Shown here: one piece after another, positions 1-8,838 of the stretch
Numbering within the stretch: the first letter of the stretch is position 1
Layout of the letters: the number at the start of each line of letters is the position of its first letter
Source of the DNA: Mycobacterium kansasii ATCC 12478
Lineage (GTDB): Bacteria > Actinomycetota > Actinomycetes > Mycobacteriales > Mycobacteriaceae
Assembly: GCF_000157895.3 (NCBI RefSeq)
Contig: NC_022663.1
Location: forward strand, 3,596,001-3,660,000
Length of the DNA stretch: 64,000 nucleotides
Direction of reading: 5' to 3'
Notes under the pieces: generated by a model
The model's input: only the letters and a program-made list of their open reading frames with translations
Database searches by the model: none
What the model was told of the DNA's origin: nothing
Translations under genes and position numbers: made by a program

Positions 1-1701
1 CGCGGCGGCCACCGACAGCAACGTCATCAGCACGCCCTTGAGCGCCAGGAACATCGAGTGCACCGAGACCAGCAGCATCACGAACGCGATCAGGGCCACG
101 AAGGCCAGCACCAGCGGCTGGGTCGCCGCCACCCGGTCGTCGAAATCCTTGATCAGCGCGGTCGGTCCGCCGACGTCGATGCGGGCCCCGTCGGCCGCTC
201 CGGGCAGGTGGGTCCGCATCCAGTCGACGGTGTGCCGGGCGCCCATGTCTTCGGGGTCGACCGACAACACCGCGCTGAGCAGCGCACTGCGATTGTCGGC
301 GGCGAACTTCGGCGGTGCCACGGACGCGACGTCGGGAGCCTGCGTCATCTGCTGACGGATCGCCGCGATGGTCTGACTGTGCGCCGGGGTGGACGCACCG
401 CCGTCTGGGAATGTGACCAGCACCTGAGCGGGGCCCAGCGCGCCCGGACCGAGCGCCTGGGCGGCCGCCGACACCCCGGCCCGGATCTCGTGCGACGAGT
501 CGAACTGTCGCAGCAAGCTGTTGCCCAACACCATCTGTGTCGCCGGCGCCGCCATAAGCAGCAGCACCAGCGATGCCGACAACGCCGTTATCCAGGGTCG
601 GCGCATCACCCACCCGACCCAGCGGGCCCAGAACCGCGACTGCGTGCTTTCCGGCCGCCGGGACCAGTGCAGCAGGGCCGATCGCTTGGCGGCCGCCCTG
701 GCGAAGGTCGCCAGTAGCGCCGGTGTCAGCGTGGCCGACGTCAGCATCGCGACCGCGACGGCGAGGATCGCACCGGTGGCCATCGACCGCAGCGCGGGGG
801 TGTTGATCAGGTAGATGCCGGTGAGCGAGGCGATCACGGTCATCCCGGACAGCACCACCGCGAGCCCGGAGGTGGCCATGGCGGCGTCCACCGCCTCCTG
901 CGGCCGGCGGCCGGTACGCAGTTCCTCGCGGAAGCGCATCAGGATGAACAAGGAATAGTCGACCGCGAGCGCGATCCCGAACATCGAAACCGTCGACGTC
1001 ACGAACACCGACATGGTGGTGTGCATCGACAGCAGATAGACCAGGCCCATCGTGACGACGACCGTGCAGATACCAAGGGCCAGCGGGATCGCGGCGGCGG
1101 CAAGCGAGCCGAAGACGGCGAGCAGGACGATCAGGATGATCGGCAGATTCCAGCGTTCGGCGTCGGCGATGTCGTGCTTGGTGTTGGCCGCCGCGGCGGC
1201 GCTGAGCGCACCTTGCCCGATGACATAGAGCCGCACCCGGCCGTCCGCCGTTTGCCCGGGTTTGTCGCCTTTCACGCCGATCTTCTGGCGCAGCTTCTTG
1301 GCGATATCGCTGGTGCCGGCGTTGCGGGCGTCCAGCCGCAACGACACCACATATGGCCGGTCGGGCTGCGGGGGCCGCTGCGTCGGGTTGGGCACTTCCG
1401 ACACACCCGGAAATTCGCCGGCGATGCTCCGCAGCCGGGCGACCGCGTCGTTGATGTCCTGGAAGCTGGCGTCCGGGCGGGGCGTGGCCACCAGCGCCAG
1501 CGACGGCGCTTCCTGGTCGGGATACTGAGCGTCGAGGACATCGTGGACCAGCAACGACTGCGACCCGGCTACCTCGAAGCCGCCGCCGGTGAGATTCCCC
1601 GACTGCGTCATGGCCAGATAAATTGCCGGCACCAAAGCGAGAAACCAGCCCGTGAACACCAACCACCGGAATCTGCGCAGGTTGCGGCTCAGGCGCATCA
1701 T
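1..1701 (-). CDS. mmpL11: MmpL11 RND-family transporter, 3' end beyond window
   Basis: This is the N-terminal 567 codons of an MmpL (RND superfamily) transporter; the rest lies left of base 1. The protein opens with MMRLSRNLRR, one transmembrane helix, a periplasmic porter loop containing NPTQRPPQPDRPYVVSLRLD, and then a helix bundle with the proton-relay Asp-Tyr pair in IALAVDYSLFILMRFREEL. The start is the first ATG of an ATG-ATG doublet; an upstream in-frame TTG near 1732 is possible. MmpL11 is known in mycobacteria for export of monomeromycolyl-diacylglycerol and mycolate wax esters and has been linked to heme uptake. The divergent heme-binding-protein-like neighbour fits that link. Family assignment is secure; the symbol rests on N-terminal similarity and gene order. 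Confidence 0.9.
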   Translation of the reverse strand, partial: MMRLSRNLRRFRWLVFTGWFLALVPAIYLAMTQSGNLTGGGFEVAGSQSLLVHDVLDAQYPDQEAPSLALVATPRPDASFQDINDAVARLRSIAGEFPGVSEVPNPTQRPPQPDRPYVVSLRLDARNAGTSDIAKKLRQKIGVKGDKPGQTADGRVRLYVIGQGALSAAAAANTKHDIADAERWNLPIILIVLLAVFGSLAAAAIPLALGICTVVVTMGLVYLLSMHTTMSVFVTSTVSMFGIALAVDYSLFILMRFREELRTGRRPQEAVDAAMATSGLAVVLSGMTVIASLTGIYLINTPALRSMATGAILAVAVAMLTSATLTPALLATFARAAAKRSALLHWSRRPESTQSRFWARWVGWVMRRPWITALSASLVLLLMAAPATQMVLGNSLLRQFDSSHEIRAGVSAAAQALGPGALGPAQVLVTFPDGGASTPAHSQTIAAIRQQMTQAPDVASVAPPKFAADNRSALLSAVLSVDPEDMGARHTVDWMRTHLPGAADGARIDVGGPTALIKDFDDRVAATQPLVLAFVALIAFVMLLVSVHSMFLALKGVLMTLLSVAAA

Positions 1702-1944
1702 GAACTGCTGGATGTTGTTCTCCCGGTATTTCTCTCGCAATGCGTGCTCGCGAGCCTACCGCAGAGCACGTATCAATTATGTCGGCTTATTGGTTGCTGA
1801 GCTGCAACGATGTCGGCACCGCGACGCTGCGGCGAACCCCGGCCCAGGTCGTCGGCCTTGACGGCGACGGCGCCGGAGGTGGCAGGATGTCCGTGGCCGT
1901 GCGGCGCATTCGGAGTCCGCAACTCGGGTTAGACGGGGGAACTG

Positions 1945-2544
1945 ATGTCGACACATGAACGTAGTGAGCTGCCAGGTGCGGCGGGTGCATCCGACGCTGG
2001 TAAGCAGTCGTTCGCCAGGACAGGTACTGCTGCGCGGCGCGGGTTGTTCGTCGCCCTGATCGCCGTTGGGTTGCCGGCGACCGCGCTGGTCGTGCCGGCC
2101 GGACCTTCGGCAACCGGGGCGACCGATCCCTGCGCGGCCAGTGAAGTAGCCAGGACCATCGGCTCGGTCGCCAAGCAAACCGGCGACTACCTGGACTCGC
2201 ATCCGGAGACCAACCAGGCGGTGACCGCGGCACTGCAGCAGCCGGCGGGATCGGAATCACTGGGATCCCTGGCATCACTGAAGGGTTACTTCGAGCGGAA
2301 CCCCAAGGCTGCCGGCGACCTGCAGTCGCTTGCGCATCCGCTGACCAATCTTTCGATGCAGTGCAAGCTGCCGGTCACGTTTCCGCAGGCGCTGAACCTG
2401 GCGCAGGCCGCGCAGGGCGCGGGTGGGTTGCCGGGTTTGCCGCCAGCGGCCGGGGCGCCGCCCGCCGCCGGGCCGTCCGCAGGCACCCAGCCACCGGCAG
2501 GCACCCAGCCGCCCGCAGCCGGCGGCCCGGTCCGGGGCCGTTGA
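1945..2544 (+). CDS. Exported heme-binding-like protein (Rv0203 type) with Pro-rich tail
   Basis: A 199-aa protein with a basic N-terminus followed by a hydrophobic segment at about residues 32-52, consistent with a secretion signal. The mature part begins near ATDPCAASEVARTIGSVAK and includes DYLDSHPETNQ, which match the Rv0203 family as remembered. Rv0203 is a secreted heme carrier proposed to pass heme to MmpL3 and MmpL11, both of which flank it here. Two cysteines (CAASE and QCKLP) could form a disulfide. The start has a GGGGGA ribosome-binding site four bases upstream. It is longer than the roughly 136-aa tuberculosis protein because of a Pro/Ala/Gly-rich C-terminal tail with a repeated GTQPPA motif. 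Heme binding is inferred by family, not shown. Confidence 0.75.
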   Translation: MSTHERSELPGAAGASDAGKQSFARTGTAARRGLFVALIAVGLPATALVVPAGPSATGATDPCAASEVARTIGSVAKQTGDYLDSHPETNQAVTAALQQPAGSESLGSLASLKGYFERNPKAAGDLQSLAHPLTNLSMQCKLPVTFPQALNLAQAAQGAGGLPGLPPAAGAPPAAGPSAGTQPPAGTQPPAAGGPVRGR

Positions 2545-2558
2545 AACGGCGACACAGA

Positions 2559-2641
2559 ATCATTCCCGCTGACTCAGCGACATCATTCCCGCTGACTCAG
2601 CGACATCATTCCCGCTGACTCAGCGACCGTCTGCTGAGTCA
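2559..2641. repeat. Three 23-bp direct repeats ending in a hairpin between convergent genes
   Basis: Three identical 23-bp units lie head to tail at 2559-2581, 2582-2604 and 2605-2627; each contains CCCGCTGACTCAGCG. The third copy runs into the 3' end of the minus-strand gene and supplies its TGA stop. Its TGACTCAGC (2616-2624) pairs perfectly with GCTGAGTCA (2633-2641) across an 8-base loop, so the unit provides one arm of a 9-bp hairpin. The position between convergent genes suggests a terminator, although no U-tract follows. The copy number is likely to vary between strains. Confidence 0.75.
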
Positions 2642-3801
2642 CGATCAGGCGGGGGCAACGGGCCCTGCAGGGCGGTTTCGGCCGGGTCGTCGGCAACGCC
2701 GCGCTGGACCCCGATGATGCGTCCCAGCTCGGGGTCGGTCGGCGGGTCGTCGGCATCCGAATCGGCGACGTTCTCGGTGCGGAACATGAAGAAGAACACC
2801 ACCCAGCCGATCGCGGCGATGAACAGCCAGCTGATCAGCCGGTAGATGAGCATCGCCGAGATGGCATTGGGCAAGGCCATGCCGCTGGATACCAGGCCCG
2901 GCACCAGCACCGCCTCCACCACCAGCAGACCGCCCGGCATCAGCGGGATGGTGCCGACCGCCCGGGCGGCCGCATAGGCGACCGTCAGCCCAGCGACCGA
3001 GGCATGGTCTCCGGCGGCGTAGGCGGCGAAGCCCAGGCAGGCCACGTCGGCGATCCAGTTGAACAGCGACCAGCTGAACGCAACTCCCAGGTCGCGCCGG
3101 CTCAGGCTGACCGACTCGAGCTGCATGAGCGTTTCGCGCCACTTCGCCACGCCGGTGTCGGCCGGCTTACCGCGAATCGAGTTGACCCACGACAGCACCC
3201 GGTTGCCGATCCCTTCGATCAGGTCCGGTCGGGACGCCACCGCCTGGGCCAGCAGCAGCAACGCGACGAAACCGCCGAGGGTGAACAGCAGCGAGAACGG
3301 GTTGTTCTTCGCGCCCAGGAAGAAGGCGCCGCCCAATCCGAGCAGGGCCAGCCCGACGGCCTGCAACACCCCCGACATCACCAGCTGCCAGGACGCCACC
3401 ACGGTCGAGGCACCCCAAATGCGTTGCTGACGAAGCAGAAAGGTCGCCGACAGCACCGGACCGCCCGGCAGCGTGGTACTCAGCGAGTTCGCCGCGTAGA
3501 AGGCGGCTTCGGACCGCAATTGCTTGACGTGTACCCCGGCCGAACTCAGCAGTGTGCGCTGGATCTGCGCGAAACTGTGCATCGACGCCGCGGCTGCCCC
3601 CATGGCGGCCACCAGCCACCACCAGTTGGCCTGATAGATGCTCATCCATGCTTTGGCCAGCTGGTCCCACACCAGCGCGATCTCGACGGCCAGCACGATT
3701 GCGACGATGCCCAGGATCACCCAGCGCAGCCACCAGTACTTGCCGCGCGGCGCCTCTTCGCGCCGGTCGACGAGCTTGCGGACGGGGGCGTCGTGCGACA
3801 C
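2620..3801 (-). CDS. Polytopic membrane protein, UPF0104/LPG-synthase TM-like (Rv0204c type)
   Basis: A 393-aa integral membrane protein. After a short basic N-terminus (DRREEAPRGKYWWLRW) there are about seven hydrophobic helices, and the C-terminal tail is acidic and cytosolic-looking. The segment with NSLSTTLPGGPVLSATFLLRQ and the later MPGGLLVVEAVLVPGL are typical of the UPF0104 / lysylphosphatidylglycerol-synthase transmembrane domain family, which is thought to move lipids or lipid-linked groups. The GTG start at VSHDAP was chosen because the longer frame (to 4050) would run into the divergent gene's coding region and encodes an Arg/Pro-rich stretch unlike a protein. A 191-bp divergent promoter region lies upstream. 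The substrate is unknown. Confidence 0.8.
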   Translation of the reverse strand: MSHDAPVRKLVDRREEAPRGKYWWLRWVILGIVAIVLAVEIALVWDQLAKAWMSIYQANWWWLVAAMGAAAASMHSFAQIQRTLLSSAGVHVKQLRSEAAFYAANSLSTTLPGGPVLSATFLLRQQRIWGASTVVASWQLVMSGVLQAVGLALLGLGGAFFLGAKNNPFSLLFTLGGFVALLLLAQAVASRPDLIEGIGNRVLSWVNSIRGKPADTGVAKWRETLMQLESVSLSRRDLGVAFSWSLFNWIADVACLGFAAYAAGDHASVAGLTVAYAAARAVGTIPLMPGGLLVVEAVLVPGLVSSGMALPNAISAMLIYRLISWLFIAAIGWVVFFFMFRTENVADSDADDPPTDPELGRIIGVQRGVADDPAETALQGPLPPPDRDSADGR

Positions 3802-3992
3802 CGGATAAGGGTAACCGTGCAGGTGGCACCGCGATCTCCGCACGTCATCGACTGTGTCAGGGTCGTTCCGGGGTCGTGACCGGATCGTGGCGACCGCGGC
3901 GGCGGGAAGCGACCGCCGCCATGCGGGATCGCGTAGGGAGGCGTTCGAGGCGCTGCGGGGGCCCGGTGCCGCAGCCCGGTTAGGCTTGCCGG

Positions 3993-5147
3993 ATGTCGGC
4001 AAGCCTCGACGATGCTTCGGTAACCCCCCTGGTCCGCAAGACCGCGGCATGGTCGTGGCGCTTATTGGTCATCTTTGCTGCCGCACTCGCGGTCATCTGG
4101 GTCATCAGCAAGCTGGAGATCATCGTCGTACCGGTGTTGCTGGCGTTGATCTTGAGCGCGTTGCTGGTGCCGGTCGTGGACTGGCTGGACCTGCGACGCG
4201 TGCCGCGCGGTGCCGCGGTGTCGCTGGTGTTGCTGGGTGGTTTTGCGATCCTTGGCGGCATCCTGGCCTTCGTCATCAGCCAGTTCATCGTGGGCCTGCC
4301 CGATCTGGTCAAGCAGGTGGAACGCAGCATCGACTCGAGCCGCCGGTGGCTGATCGAAGGGCCGGCGCATCTGCGTCGCGAACAGATCGACAACGCGGGC
4401 AACGCCGCGATCGAGGCGCTGCGCAACAATCAGGCCAAGTTGACAAGCGGCGCGATTTCCACCGCGGCCACCATCACCGAGTTGCTCACCGGCGCGGTGT
4501 TGGTGCTGTTCACACTGATTTTCTTCCTGTACGGCGGCCGCAACATCTGGCAGTACGTGGTCAAGATCGTGCCCGTCCCCGCCCGCGACCGGGTTCTGGA
4601 GGCCGGGCGCGCCGGATACTCCTCGCTGATCGGCTATGTGCGGGCCACGTTCCTGGTCGCCCTGACCGACGCGATCGGTGTCGGCACCGGGTTGGCGATC
4701 ATGGGGGTGCCGCTCGCGCTGCCGCTGGCCTCGCTGGTGTTCCTGGGTGCCTTCATCCCGCTGCTGGGTGCGTTGATCTCCGGTTTGCTGGCCGTGGTGG
4801 TGGCCCTACTGGCCAAGGGACTGGTTTACGCATTGATCACTCTGGGTTTGCTCATCGCGGTCAATCAGCTCGAGGCCCATTTGCTGCAGCCGTTGGTGAT
4901 GGGCCGTGCGGTCTCGATTCACCCGCTGGCGGTGGTCCTGGCCATTTCGACCGGCGGTGTCCTTGCCGGGATTGTGGGAGCCCTGCTGGCCGTCCCGACG
5001 GTCGCGTTTCTCAACAATGCGATGCAGGTGCTGCTGGCCAAGGACCCGGCGGCCGCCGCCGAGCAGCCCGAAGAGCCATCGACAATCCTGCAGGTCGAAC
5101 CGGACAATCCCGACGAGGCCGGCGAAGAGGAGCCGCAGGAAACCTAA
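3993..5147 (+). CDS. AI-2E family transporter (Rv0205 type)
   Basis: A 384-aa membrane protein of the AI-2E/PerM family. The N-terminal pair of helices (residues about 22-65) is followed by an amphipathic central region rich in charged residues. A C-terminal helical bundle begins near residue 170 and contains LIGYVRATFLVALTDAIGVGTGLAIMG and the conserved QPLVMGRAVSIHPLAVVLAI stretch. The C-terminal tail after the last helix is acidic (about 30 residues). Family members export small molecules or act as Na+/H+ antiporters; here the substrate is not deducible. The stop codon overlaps the convergent mmpL3 stop by three bases, so the two genes share their 3' ends. Confidence 0.85.
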   Translation: MSASLDDASVTPLVRKTAAWSWRLLVIFAAALAVIWVISKLEIIVVPVLLALILSALLVPVVDWLDLRRVPRGAAVSLVLLGGFAILGGILAFVISQFIVGLPDLVKQVERSIDSSRRWLIEGPAHLRREQIDNAGNAAIEALRNNQAKLTSGAISTAATITELLTGAVLVLFTLIFFLYGGRNIWQYVVKIVPVPARDRVLEAGRAGYSSLIGYVRATFLVALTDAIGVGTGLAIMGVPLALPLASLVFLGAFIPLLGALISGLLAVVVALLAKGLVYALITLGLLIAVNQLEAHLLQPLVMGRAVSIHPLAVVLAISTGGVLAGIVGALLAVPTVAFLNNAMQVLLAKDPAAAAEQPEEPSTILQVEPDNPDEAGEEEPQET

Positions 5148-7990
5148 AGCCGTCCCTCGCGGCGCAACAGGTCCTGGGCGGACAGGCCGCCGGCTCCACG
5201 CCGGCGCCGGGCGCCGTTGTCGCCCTGCGCGCCGCGCGCGTTGAGCTGCTCAGTGGCCGCGTCGGAGTCGCTGTCTTCCGGCCGTTGGACCGGCAGCTTG
5301 GCCGTGGCATCGGCCGAGTCGGTTTCGACGGAACGACTCCCCGGAATCGGCATGGCGCGGGTCTGACCGGCCGAGGGGGCCGGCGGCGGGGTCGGCGCCG
5401 GTGGCCGGGCCGACGACGGTGCCGCCGGCGCGGGGCTGCTCGATCCGCGGCCCGGTGCGCCCGGTTTGCCGGGTGTCGACAACCGAGTTGTCGGCGGTTC
5501 GCTCGGCTGGCTCGCCTTGATCGGGATCTGCTTGGTGCCCGCACTGGACGGCCCGCTCTGAGCAGGCCCGATCTCCGGCCGGGCAGACCCGCGTTGGGAC
5601 GACTCTGGCGTCGACGGGTGGGTGGGATCGTGCGGGGGGCGCGGGCCGGCGGCGACCAAGCCGGCGGTGACCGGAGGCCGGGCGGCACGGCCGTCGGTAA
5701 CCGGCCGCTTTCGTTCGTCGGGCAGCTGGATCTCGCCGAGGCCGATGCGGGTCTGCACTCGCCGCATCCACCGCGGAGCCCACCAGCAGTCGTCGCCGAG
5801 CAGCTTCATCACCGACGGCACCAGGAACATCCGCACCACGGTCGCGTCCAGCAGCAGCGCCGCCATCAGGCCGAAGGCCAGGTACTTCATCATCACCAGG
5901 TCGGAGAACACGAACGAGCCGGCGACCACGGCGAGCACCAGCGCGGCTGCGGTGATGAGGCGTCCGGTGGTGGCCGTGCCGATCCGGATGGCCTCCTGGG
6001 TGGACATGCCGCTTTCCCGGGCCTCGACCATGCGGGAGACCAGAAAGACTTCATAGTCGGTGGCCAAGCCGTATCCCACCGCCACCACGAGTGCGATCAC
6101 CGGCGCGGTCAACGGCGTTGCGGTGAAGTTCAGCAACCCCGAGCCGTGCCCGTCGACGAATATCCACGTCAGGATCCCCATGGTGGACCCGAGCGTCAGC
6201 GCGCTCATCACCGCGGCCTTGATCGGCAGCACCACCGACCCGAAGGCCAGGAACATCAGCAGTGTGGTGGCGGTGAGCAAGATGACCAGCATCGCCGGCA
6301 TGTTGTCGAACAGGCTGTGGATGGAATCCTGCTCCAGCGCCGGAGTGCCGCCGACGTATACCTCGAGTCCCTTGGGTGGCGTGATCGCGCGCAGCTCTTG
6401 CAGCTTCTTGGCCGCCTCGCCGGGGTTGATCAGCCCGTTCTGCAGCACCCGTACCGAGGGATCCTTCGACGCGCCGGGGGCGACGCTGCGCTCCTGCCAC
6501 ATGTTCGCCGGGTCGTTGTCCGGCTCGATGAATCCGCTGATCGACATCGCCTTACTGCGGATGTCGGCGACCTGCTGGTCGGTGACCGGCTGGTGGTTGG
6601 TCGACTGGATCACCAGGGTCAGCGGATTGGTGCGGTATCCGGGGAAGAGCTGGTCGAAGTGCTCCTGGGACTGGCGCACCGAATTGTTGGGCGGCAGATA
6701 CTTCTCGCTCATGCCGCCCAGTGACAGGTTGAACAACGGGATGACCAGCAAGATCATCCCGAGGACGATCGGGATGGCGAAGACCAGCGGCCGCCGCATC
6801 ACCCAGTTGACAAGCTTGCCCCAGAAGCCGGCCTCGACCTCTTCGCGGGTCTTGGTCTTCTGCAGCCGGTCGGCGAGCCAGTTCAGGTAGGCCCGCGAAA
6901 CCTTCCAGTTGCGCAGGAAGGGCACCCGGAATGCGGTGCGTACGCCGAGCGCGTCGACGTGCCGGCCAAGGACACCCAGAACTGCCGGCAGCAGCGTGAT
7001 CGACAGCAGGGCGGCCAACCCGACCGCGGCGATCAGCGCATAGGTCAGCGATTTCACGAAGCCTTGCGGCAGCATCAGCAAGCTGATCCCGGAGGCGATG
7101 ATCAGCACCGCCGAGAAGGCGACGGTTCGGCCGGCGGTCATGACGGTGCGTCGTACCGCCGCCTCGGTGTCGTAGCCTTCGGCGATCTCCTCCCGGAAAC
7201 GGCTCACCACGAATAGTCCATAGTCCACCGCGATACCAAGGCCGATCAGCGAGACCACGGGTTGGGCAAAGAAGTGCACCGGCCCGAACACCGCCACCAA
7301 CCGCAGGATGCCCAGCGCGCCGGCGATGCTCAGGCCGCCGACCATCACCGGAAGACACGCCGCGACCGCGCCACCGAACACCAGGAACAGCACCACGGCC
7401 ACCAACGGCAGGGCCAGCACTTCCATCCGTCGCTGGTCGGTGGCGATGGTGCCGGTCAGCGCCTCGGCGACCGGCTCCAGGCCGGCGAGTTGAACCGTGC
7501 CGCCGTCGAGCTTCTGCAACGAGGGCGCGATGTCCTTGTAATTGGTCAGGATGGTGTCGTCGTCGTCGCCCTTGAGCGGGATGGACACGAACGTGTACTT
7601 CTTGTCCTCGGTGGCCATGCCCTTGACGACGGGGCTGGTGGTGTCCGGTGCCCGGAGGTAGCCGGCCCAGCCCATCACCTGGTCGGGGTGGTCCTGCACG
7701 AATCGGTTCAGCTCGTCCGTGATCTTCTTCGACCACGCCGCGTCGTTGACCGTCTTGCCGTCGGGGGCTTTGAAGATCGCGACGATGTGACCGGTCCGGT
7801 CCCGGCCGTAGACCTGGTCACCCAGTATCGACGCCTTGACCGACTGGCTGCTGTCGTCGTAGAAACCACTCTGCGTGACGTGCTTACCCAGGCTCAGCCC
7901 AAATACCCCGCCGCCGAGGCATAACGCCACCGTGACGCCGATTACGATGAACCGGTAGCGGTACACAATTCGACCCCACCAGGCGAACAC
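5144..7990 (-). CDS. mmpL3: MmpL3, trehalose monomycolate flippase
   Basis: A 948-aa RND transporter, about the size of known MmpL3. It flips trehalose monomycolate across the plasma membrane for mycolic-acid layer assembly and is an essential drug target in mycobacteria. The two Asp-Tyr proton-relay pairs fall at D256/Y257 (GLGIAVDYGLF) and D645/Y646 (GLATDYEVFLVSR), exactly the published positions. There are twelve predicted helices in two halves, two periplasmic porter domains, and a long Pro/Ser/Ala-rich cytosolic C-terminal tail after about residue 750. The GTG start has an AGGAGAT ribosome-binding site. The tail is low-complexity, as in other mycobacteria. Confidence 0.97.
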   Translation of the reverse strand: MFAWWGRIVYRYRFIVIGVTVALCLGGGVFGLSLGKHVTQSGFYDDSSQSVKASILGDQVYGRDRTGHIVAIFKAPDGKTVNDAAWSKKITDELNRFVQDHPDQVMGWAGYLRAPDTTSPVVKGMATEDKKYTFVSIPLKGDDDDTILTNYKDIAPSLQKLDGGTVQLAGLEPVAEALTGTIATDQRRMEVLALPLVAVVLFLVFGGAVAACLPVMVGGLSIAGALGILRLVAVFGPVHFFAQPVVSLIGLGIAVDYGLFVVSRFREEIAEGYDTEAAVRRTVMTAGRTVAFSAVLIIASGISLLMLPQGFVKSLTYALIAAVGLAALLSITLLPAVLGVLGRHVDALGVRTAFRVPFLRNWKVSRAYLNWLADRLQKTKTREEVEAGFWGKLVNWVMRRPLVFAIPIVLGMILLVIPLFNLSLGGMSEKYLPPNNSVRQSQEHFDQLFPGYRTNPLTLVIQSTNHQPVTDQQVADIRSKAMSISGFIEPDNDPANMWQERSVAPGASKDPSVRVLQNGLINPGEAAKKLQELRAITPPKGLEVYVGGTPALEQDSIHSLFDNMPAMLVILLTATTLLMFLAFGSVVLPIKAAVMSALTLGSTMGILTWIFVDGHGSGLLNFTATPLTAPVIALVVAVGYGLATDYEVFLVSRMVEARESGMSTQEAIRIGTATTGRLITAAALVLAVVAGSFVFSDLVMMKYLAFGLMAALLLDATVVRMFLVPSVMKLLGDDCWWAPRWMRRVQTRIGLGEIQLPDERKRPVTDGRAARPPVTAGLVAAGPRPPHDPTHPSTPESSQRGSARPEIGPAQSGPSSAGTKQIPIKASQPSEPPTTRLSTPGKPGAPGRGSSSPAPAAPSSARPPAPTPPPAPSAGQTRAMPIPGSRSVETDSADATAKLPVQRPEDSDSDAATEQLNARGAQGDNGARRRRGAGGLSAQDLLRREGRL

Positions 7991-8082
7991 GTAATCTCCT
8001 TACTGGATCGTTAGCGACCCGCGCATTGCTTTGCACTGCTTTTCGATTGTCCGGCGCTCGGGCTTTCAGACGCGGGGCCTGT

Positions 8083-8838
8083 TCACATACGCGAGGTCAA
8101 CAGCGAGGACAGCGGCCGGAACGGCTGCAGCCAAGCTCCCTGCTCAGGTAGCGAATCGAGGCCGATTCGGGGGAGCGGCTCCCGGAAAACACCGGCAATG
8201 TCCTCCAGGTCGACGAACTCCAAGGTATCCGACGCTAGCGCCCAACTGGCGTGTTCACGAAATCCGAGCACTTGAACTGGGATTCCGCCGCGAGAGATTT
8301 CCTCGAGCGGCTGTCGGAATGCCTGACCGTCCGCCGACGCCACGACCAGGGCTGCCAGCCCTTCCCGGTAGCGCTTGTCGATGTGCTCGAGCATGTCGCG
8401 GTCGACGTCGCTGTCCTCGTCGATCTTCGGTTTGGCGAAGACCGCGAACCCGACGTTACGCAGTGCGTCCACCCACGGGCGGACCACATCGGCGCTGCCG
8501 GGCGCGATATTGGTGAAGACGGTGGCCTCCGGTTCGACTCGGATGGCCGGCCCGCCCGGCGCCCTGGCGGCGACGGCTGCGGTGCGGGCCAGCAGCCAGC
8601 GGCCCAGCGCGTCGAAGCGGGGCCGTTCCAGCGCGGTCGGGCGGCGCCCCAGGATCGAGCCCAGCCCCATGTCGAGGTTGGGAGCGTCCCAAACCAGCAG
8701 GACCCGACCCGTCGGCGGGGCCAAGCCGGTCAGGCCATCGTTGGACAAATCGCCGGGCAGCACCGACGGCAGCGGTGATACCGGGGTCCCGGCGACGGGT
8801 TCTGACGCTTGTGTGGTCACGTCTTCAGTCAGGCTCAT
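8083..8838 (-). CDS. NYN-domain protein (Rv0207c type)
   Basis: A 251-aa soluble protein. Residues about 45-200 look like a NYN (PIN-like nuclease) domain: VLLVWDAPNLDMGLG carries the first acidic cluster, KIDEDSDVDRDMLEHI the second, and LVVASADGQAFRQPLEEI matches the third conserved Asp of PIN/NYN nucleases. Such domains bind metal and cut RNA, but activity here is inferred only. The gene abuts trmB with zero intergenic bases (trmB stop at 8839), and lies upstream of mmpL3 on the same strand with a 92-bp gap, an arrangement also found in M. tuberculosis. Pairing with a tRNA methyltransferase is compatible with an RNA-related role. Confidence 0.8.
   Translation of the reverse strand: MSLTEDVTTQASEPVAGTPVSPLPSVLPGDLSNDGLTGLAPPTGRVLLVWDAPNLDMGLGSILGRRPTALERPRFDALGRWLLARTAAVAARAPGGPAIRVEPEATVFTNIAPGSADVVRPWVDALRNVGFAVFAKPKIDEDSDVDRDMLEHIDKRYREGLAALVVASADGQAFRQPLEEISRGGIPVQVLGFREHASWALASDTLEFVDLEDIAGVFREPLPRIGLDSLPEQGAWLQPFRPLSSLLTSRM

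Noticed and set aside
3854..6724. 956-codon plus-strand frame over the AI-2E gene and mmpL3
   Set aside because: It is antisense to mmpL3 for most of its length and encodes Arg/Gly/Ala-rich sequence with no family features; long shadow frames are expected at this GC content.
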